From Bacillota bacterium (GTDB lineage Bacteria; Bacillota; Clostridia; Acetivibrionales; DTU013): DNA of 64,000 bases. A program made the position numbers and the translations under genes. The notes under the pieces were generated by a model. The model was not told the origin of the DNA, searched no databases, and saw only the letters and a program-made list of their open reading frames with translations. The stretch covers positions 61,346 through 125,345 of the forward strand of contig JAEXNT010000071.1 in the NCBI GenBank assembly GCA_023439545.1. Reading direction: 5' to 3'. The first letter of the stretch is position 1, and every line of letters begins with the position of its first letter. This document shows positions 60,297 to 64,000 of the stretch, one piece after another.

Positions 60297-61192
60297 TAGT
60301 CCACCTTCCTGTGTGGTTCCATATTGTCGTATTTCTCGTAAACCTGATATTCGTCCCATATCTCTTCAAGACGCTCGAATGTATTGTATACGCTTTCTTT
60401 TTTTCTCATACCTATTGCTACTATAAGTGAGTTTATAACGCTGAGAGGCGCAACGAGCGAATCGACGAAGGAATTCATATCGCTCCTTGCCGTGATACAC
60501 AGGTCTGCGGAGCCTGCCAGGGGCGATTCCATACTGTCTGTGATCGCGATAACCTTTGCGCCCTGGCTCTTTACAAAACGCATCGCATTAGTCGTCCTCT
60601 TCGAATACCTTGGAAAACTGATACCTATGACGACGTCGCCCTCAGAAGCCCTTAGTATCTGCTCGAACATCTCGCTGACGCTGGTGGTGTGCACCAGGCG
60701 TACGTTATCGAATATCAAATTGAAATAAAAGCCGAGAAAACTTGCAAGAGGCGCCGAACTGCGAACGCCGAGGATGTATATTTTCTTCGCGTTTAGAATG
60801 CATTCGACTATATCATTGAATACGTTTTGATCTATTTCGTCCATGGTTATTTTTATCTTTTCCATATCCGACTGGAGGACGCTTTTAAGTATGTTATCCT
60901 CGCTTATCCTGTTCGAGGATACCTGTATGCGCTGCACTGAGGTGAGTTTGCTCTTTATAAGCTCCTGGAGCATTTTCTGCAGCTTCGGATAACCGTCATA
61001 GCCGAGCTCGATCGCAAAGCGAACTACCGTCGATTCGCTTACGCCTACAACTTCGCCGAGCTTCGCGGCAGTCATGAACGCAGCCTTTTCATAATGGTTG
61101 ATGATATAATTTGCAATGAGCTTCTGACCTTTGCTCATATTGCTCATGTTTTCCTGTATTCTCTGAATCATATCATGGCTTTTATTTTCCAT
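60296..61192 (-). CDS. RpiR/MurR-family transcriptional regulator
   Basis: A 298-residue regulator. The N-terminal HTH_6 domain (1-77) has MTAAKLGEVVGVSESTVVRFAIELGYDGYPKLQ. The central SIS sugar-phosphate-binding domain (about 120-250) has IYILGVRSSAPLASFLGFYFN and GDVVIGISFPRYSKRTTNAMRF. It is co-transcribed with the BaiN-type flavoprotein. No sugar genes are nearby, so its signal is unclear. Confidence 0.92.
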   Translation of the reverse strand: MENKSHDMIQRIQENMSNMSKGQKLIANYIINHYEKAAFMTAAKLGEVVGVSESTVVRFAIELGYDGYPKLQKMLQELIKSKLTSVQRIQVSSNRISEDNILKSVLQSDMEKIKITMDEIDQNVFNDIVECILNAKKIYILGVRSSAPLASFLGFYFNLIFDNVRLVHTTSVSEMFEQILRASEGDVVIGISFPRYSKRTTNAMRFVKSQGAKVIAITDSMESPLAGSADLCITARSDMNSFVDSLVAPLSVINSLIVAIGMRKKESVYNTFERLEEIWDEYQVYEKYDNMEPHRKVD

Positions 61193-61223
61193 AAAACCCT
61201 CCCAAAAATATTACTGCAATATT

Positions 61224-61252
61224 ATCTTACATTTTTGCAGGATAAAAATCAA
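61224..61252 (-). promoter_or_regulatory. rpiR promoter
   Basis: Minus strand: TTGATT (61247-61252), 17 bases, TAAGAT (61224-61229), about 30 bases before the start, with GGGAGGG as ribosome site. Confidence 0.55.
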
Positions 61253-61276
61253 GGGCTTGCATTTTTAGGCAACAGC

Positions 61277-61303
61277 GAAACAAAGGGACGGTTCTTTTGT
61301 TTC
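61277..61303. repeat. GAAACAAAGGGACGG-type interspersed palindrome
   Basis: GAAACAAAGGGACGGTTC followed by TTTTGTTTC, an imperfect palindrome (GAAACAAA/TTTTGTTTC). Very similar short elements are, to my knowledge, dispersed in many clostridial and related genomes. Here it sits between the divergent rpiR gene and the CxxC protein. Confidence 0.6.
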
Positions 61304-61369
61304 ATTGTATCAATAAATAAGAATTTACAAATCCTAGAGACATCGACTTTTCAATATTACGGAGGAAAC

Positions 61370-62008
61370 ATGCTGCAGATAGACGACGCAGGAAGCGGCA
61401 GCTTTATAGGAGGGACTTGCATAGGCATTTACAGGCCTGAAACGAATGAGTATTATTTTGACATTATCCCTGTTGAATTGTATAACAAGGAAAACTTCAA
61501 AAAGAAGCTTTATCTCGACGAAGTGGTGAAAATAACCGAAGCGGCTTTCCGGAGCTTTTCCCCGGCAAAGAGCGAAATCATAGAAATATGCAGGGGCTAT
61601 ATGTTCGAACACCTGAAGCGGTGGCTCGACGACAATGGCTATACCTGGTACAGTACACAGATCACAGGAAGGGTCCAGGAGGTGGTCGAAAAGAACTTTG
61701 AACTCTATACCGTGAAGCTCGGCCTGCCGTGGCAATATATAAAATATACGCAATACCCGTTCCATTTTCACAAGCTTCTTCGCTGGGTCTACGCGGATTT
61801 CAGCAACAGGATCGTTCTTTGCAAGGTCGGCTGGCAGAGCTGGCAGAGGCTCGAAGGCATGACGCCCGAGGTTTCGTATGCAGGAATGTGCGCCTCTTCC
61901 TGCTCGTGTCTGAAATGCGGTAAACGCATCTTCCCCGGCAGCGAGATCAAAGTTTTGAAATATGTCAGCAACCGCGAAAACTATGTCTATATACATACGG
62001 ACTGCTGA
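61370..62008 (+). CDS. Unknown protein with C-terminal Cys-rich (zinc-ribbon-like) end
   Basis: A 212-residue protein not recognised. The ATG at 61370 lies behind a strong GGAGGAAAC; a longer reading frame from 61094 crosses the rpiR gene and the palindrome and is rejected. The body is mixed alpha/beta with several Trp/Tyr (YTWYSTQITGRVQEVVEKNF, LPWQYIKYTQYPFHFHKLLRWVYADF). The tail has CASSCSCLKCGKRIFPGSEI and ends YIHTDC, so Cys/His could bind zinc. The tail pattern recalls HNH or ribbon ends, but no nuclease motif is certain. Confidence 0.7.
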   Translation: MLQIDDAGSGSFIGGTCIGIYRPETNEYYFDIIPVELYNKENFKKKLYLDEVVKITEAAFRSFSPAKSEIIEICRGYMFEHLKRWLDDNGYTWYSTQITGRVQEVVEKNFELYTVKLGLPWQYIKYTQYPFHFHKLLRWVYADFSNRIVLCKVGWQSWQRLEGMTPEVSYAGMCASSCSCLKCGKRIFPGSEIKVLKYVSNRENYVYIHTDC

Positions 62009-62024
62009 AGCTCATTTTTATAAT

Positions 62025-62447
62025 CTATACCCTTATTGTTTTATCCAGGAGAATTTCGCCAGACTGCGTATATCCGATTTTTTGATAAAGAGCTTGAGCC
62101 GCAGTATTTGTGGAATAAGTATTTATATGAAAATGATATATACCTTGCGAAATTGCTTCTTTTTCAAGACGTGAAATCAAAGCTTCTCCTATTCCTTGTT
62201 TCCGATATTCATTCCTTACATAAAGTGCTTCGATATCGACACGATAATCGCTATAACACATTGATTTTACGACTAATCCCGCACAATAACCGACGCTAAT
62301 ACCATCAATATAGGCAATGCAGATAATTTCCCTATCATTTTCTATTAATGACTTTTTTATTGCTTCTACTGTAGTAATATTCTCGAAAAGTTCATTCAGG
62401 AGAAATAATTCCTCTGCATCTCCTGTTGTTGCAAGCCTTACCTCCAT
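62025..62447 (-). CDS. GNAT-family N-acetyltransferase
   Basis: A 140-residue acetyl-CoA-dependent acetyltransferase. Motif A is DIEALYVRNEYRKQGIGEALISRLEKEA, with R-x2-G-x-G/A as RKQGIG. Motif B is FHINTYSTNTAAQALYQKIGYTQSG. The substrate is unknown. Strong ribosome site AGGAGGCGTAGC. It converges on the unknown CxxC protein gene with only 16 bases between stops. Confidence 0.9.
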   Translation of the reverse strand: MEVRLATTGDAEELFLLNELFENITTVEAIKKSLIENDREIICIAYIDGISVGYCAGLVVKSMCYSDYRVDIEALYVRNEYRKQGIGEALISRLEKEAISQGIYHFHINTYSTNTAAQALYQKIGYTQSGEILLDKTIRV

Positions 62448-62521
62448 GCTACGCCTCCTGTTGATTATATAATCTCTACCTCACCCTTTAAAACAAGTAT
62501 GAAATATGGATTTTGCTACGG

Positions 62522-63162
62522 TTACGCTTGAAACCTATTATAATAATTTTGAATAACCTTATGGCTTATTCCAAAAGTATTTTCAACAACTCCAGGCAAT
62601 ATGGAATAAATAGAACAACCGATTTTTTCTTCGAAATGAGTTTTTATTGAGAATATACCTTTCCATTTTTCGACCATATCTATTATGTTAAAATCTATTG
62701 CTCCTTTTCGCATAATACCATCAACTAACCTTCTTTCTATCAAACAAAATCCTGTAGGTAGAGATAAAACATCACAAAGTTGAATTAGTAAATTATATTC
62801 ATTAAATTGTACATTTTAAAAAATTTAACTACAAAATCATATTCTTCTTTCGTACAATCCCAATTGCCTTTAGCATCACCAGTGTGAGTTAAACAAATTT
62901 TAGCGGCATCAACGAACCCTTTTTGATTAAGAAAATTATATCCGTCAATCGTATGTTTAAAGCGATTAATACCAAACCTTCGCCCTATATCATGAAGTAG
63001 GCCTAGTATATATGCAACATCTGGGTCGAGAGAGCTGTCACGTTCCGCTATCAATTTAGCGGCTTTAGCGGTCGCAATAGAATGGTTGACCCATGGACCT
63101 GGATTTAGTTTTTCCCCTTCCTTCAACATTTCTCTTGCCATTGCTAACGAAGGTATTTTCAT
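62522..63162 (-). pseudogene. HD-domain phosphohydrolase gene split by a one-base frameshift
   Basis: The first part (63162-62785, 125 residues) has an HD domain: PWVNHSIATAKAAKLIAE, the metal motif LGLLHDIGRRFG (HD), and HTIDGYNFLNQKG. It then runs out of frame at FVVKFFK and stops. The second part (to 62522) continues the same family in the next frame: NEYNLLIQLCDVLSLPTGFC, then IERRLVDGIMRKG and KIGCSIYSILPGVVENTFG. Adding one base in the T6A4 run near 62814-62824 restores a single product of about 210 residues. This is either a true pseudogene or a sequencing error in a homopolymer. The start is coupled (ATGA) to the short ORF upstream. Confidence 0.8.
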
Positions 63163-63347
63163 ACTTGTCCCCCAAATAAAACTCTGTGAGTTTCTGTATA
63201 AAAATTTTGAATAATATCAGTTGCTATATAAATGTCAGGATTTGTTGCAGTTACCATTTTCCTGTTAGTTTGCATTTTATAAATGTTCCGGACTAAAATT
63301 TCACTATTATGTTGTAACAACCCTGATAAGGTCTTCAATTGTACCAT
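63159..63347 (-). CDS. Short hypothetical ORF between deoxyribosyltransferase-like and HD genes
   Basis: 62 residues, not recognised, with no clear ribosome site (its ATG lies inside the upstream gene, in another frame). A later ATG (MQTNRKMVTATNPD) is an alternative start. Its end, LFGGQV, overlaps the HD gene ATG and supplies that gene's GGGGG ribosome site. It may be a remnant of a degraded gene, as is its neighbour. Confidence 0.35.
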   Translation of the reverse strand: MVQLKTLSGLLQHNSEILVRNIYKMQTNRKMVTATNPDIYIATDIIQNFYTETHRVLFGGQV

Positions 63348-63696
63348 TTAAACGTTTTACATTTGATAGCCAATAAAAGCATGATGTATCATCGGTACAT
63401 TTAAAATATTTATCATTCTCATGCCAGATAAAAACTTTTTTTCCTAAAGCTAAAGCTATACCCAATTCTACGTGGGTTCCTCTCCCCTGTGGTGTTAAGA
63501 CAATAACCACATCAGCATCTGCCACCCCTTGGACCTCTTTTTCAGCCACTTCTTTTAGTATTTTAGTGCTAACAGTTTTTACTAAACCATGTTGTGTCCA
63601 ATCATACGTATGAGTCCATCCATGTTCCTTTAGCCTGTCCCTTAGATACTGAACCTGTTCAAAATTTTTTAATCTTGAAGCAATATAAAATTTCAT
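63307..63696 (-). CDS. Nucleoside 2-deoxyribosyltransferase-like protein
   Basis: 129 residues with the fold signature of the PF05014 group: MKFYIASRLKNFEQVQYLRDRLKEHGW at the start, DADVVIVLTPQGRGTHVELGIALALGKKVFIW in the middle (the catalytic Glu lies in HVELG). Family members exchange bases on deoxynucleosides or hydrolyse nucleotides. Paired with an HD-type phosphohydrolase it may belong to a nucleotide-salvage or sanitising module (inference). Confidence 0.78.
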   Translation of the reverse strand: MKFYIASRLKNFEQVQYLRDRLKEHGWTHTYDWTQHGLVKTVSTKILKEVAEKEVQGVADADVVIVLTPQGRGTHVELGIALALGKKVFIWHENDKYFKCTDDTSCFYWLSNVKRLNGTIEDLIRVVTT

Positions 63697-64000
63697 AGAT
63701 TTTGCCTACCTTGAATATTTAATTCTTATCTTATGACAAGTACTCATTACTACACATTTTTTTACAAGTATGCATTAATGATATCAATTATTTACCATAT
63801 ATTCAAATAAAATATATCAAATTTACGAGCAAGCAGGGAAGTTTTATTATGTAGCCCTACAAATTATGGATACGTAACAAATAGGCAATGAACTAAACCG
63901 CTAGCGCGGTGGTCCCTCTGGGTAAATGCCTGTTCGCTTTTTTAGGGCTAATCCTTTAGTATTAGAAAGCATGCAAATGCAAATCTAACTAAAAGGAGCT
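63697..64000. other. 304-bp gene-free right edge with a candidate structured RNA
   Basis: AT-rich, no convincing ORF. A compact nested set of inverted repeats occupies 63852-63950, listed separately. The last bases contain AAAGGAG, which could be a ribosome site for a gene beyond the edge. Confidence 0.55.
63852..63950 (+). ncRNA. Candidate structured RNA (family not assigned)
   Basis: Three nested stems: TAGCCCTA (63852-63859) with TAGGGCTA (63943-63950); AGGCA (63883-63887) with TGCCT (63927-63931); and CCGC-TAGC-GCGG (63898-63909). GC-rich conserved-looking bases (GCGGTGGTCCCTCTGGG) stand out in AT-rich DNA. The strand is a guess from the T run before 63943. It could be a riboswitch or a clostridial ncRNA. 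Confidence 0.4.

Noticed and set aside
61094..61369. Longer N-terminus of the CxxC protein starting at 61094
   Set aside because: The extension crosses the rpiR coding region and the palindrome, while a strong GGAGGAAAC site marks the start at 61370.
62522..63347. Toxin-antitoxin pair made of the short ORFs
   Set aside because: Two of the ORFs are pieces of one HD-domain gene; nothing in the third resembles a toxin or antitoxin.
63898..63925. Possible T-box riboswitch (GCGGTGGTCCCTC resembles the antiterminator motif)
   Set aside because: The TGGNACCGCG consensus is not met on either strand and no Stem I or specifier loop is visible upstream.
1..64000. Prophage or insertion sequence
   Set aside because: No transposase, integrase or phage structural gene was recognised in any frame.

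Overview
The window reads as chromosomal DNA of a low-to-moderate GC Firmicute of the class Clostridia, with a Ruminiclostridium-like gene order. The support is a fapR-plsX-fabH-fabD-fabG-acpP-fabF-rnc cluster leading towards smc, an IspH (LytB)-ribosomal S1 fusion behind cmk and plsC, an indolepyruvate:ferredoxin oxidoreductase (IorAB) with an aryl-CoA ligase and ACT protein, strong AGGAGG-type ribosome binding sites, frequent TTG/GTG starts, and TTGACA-17-TATAAT promoters. No transposase, phage gene or CRISPR array was seen.

Layout. 1-1.3 kb holds the 5' part of smc (minus strand). 1.5-12.8 kb is a block of eight minus-strand genes: a UroD-like protein, an AraC-type response regulator, a YesM/LytS-type sensor kinase, a chemoreceptor, a three-gene binding-protein ABC importer and a serine hydrolase. 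It separates the radical SAM gene next to rnc from smc, so it looks like an insertion into a conserved housekeeping cluster. Three promoters of this block (upstream of the UroD-like gene, the binding protein and the hydrolase) share a 45-bp block with an invariant 14-bp core placed just upstream of a TTGTTT-17-TAnnAT promoter. This is very probably the operator of the regulator encoded inside the block.

12.9-21 kb holds the type II fatty acid/phospholipid cluster with its FapR repressor and FapR-like sites. 21-24 kb has a MarR-controlled drug-type exporter with an unusual large extracytoplasmic insertion. 24-31 kb is the cinA-murJ-recA-recX-rimO-pgsA region, with recA under a visible SOS box. 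31-36 kb carries a plus-strand moxR-DUF58-transglutaminase operon, followed by a 180-bp inverted-repeat element. 36-44 kb holds ACT/aryl-CoA ligase/IorBA, a sodium:solute symporter and a beta-CASP RNase-like hydrolase. 44-47 kb has tRNA-Tyr, a DUF4256 protein, murD and tRNA-Leu(CAG). 47-52 kb is a small accessory block (two ABC exporter half-transporters, a 62-residue membrane protein and a divergent AraC regulator) sharing a perfectly symmetric bidirectional promoter. 52-61 kb returns to core genes: dinB, cheR, ispH-rpsA, plsC, cmk, aroH, a HutP-like protein, an unknown membrane protein, a BaiN-type flavoprotein and an RpiR regulator. 61-64 kb is a looser accessory end with an unknown CxxC protein, a GNAT acetyltransferase, a frameshifted HD-domain gene, a deoxyribosyltransferase-like protein and a candidate structured RNA at the right edge.

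Dispersed intergenic palindromes (a 42-bp family with three copies, a 58-bp element with two copies, a 68-bp tandem duplication, and a GAAACAAAGGGACGG-type element) are a recurring feature. All assignments come from reading the translations and bases; no database search or folding computation was run.
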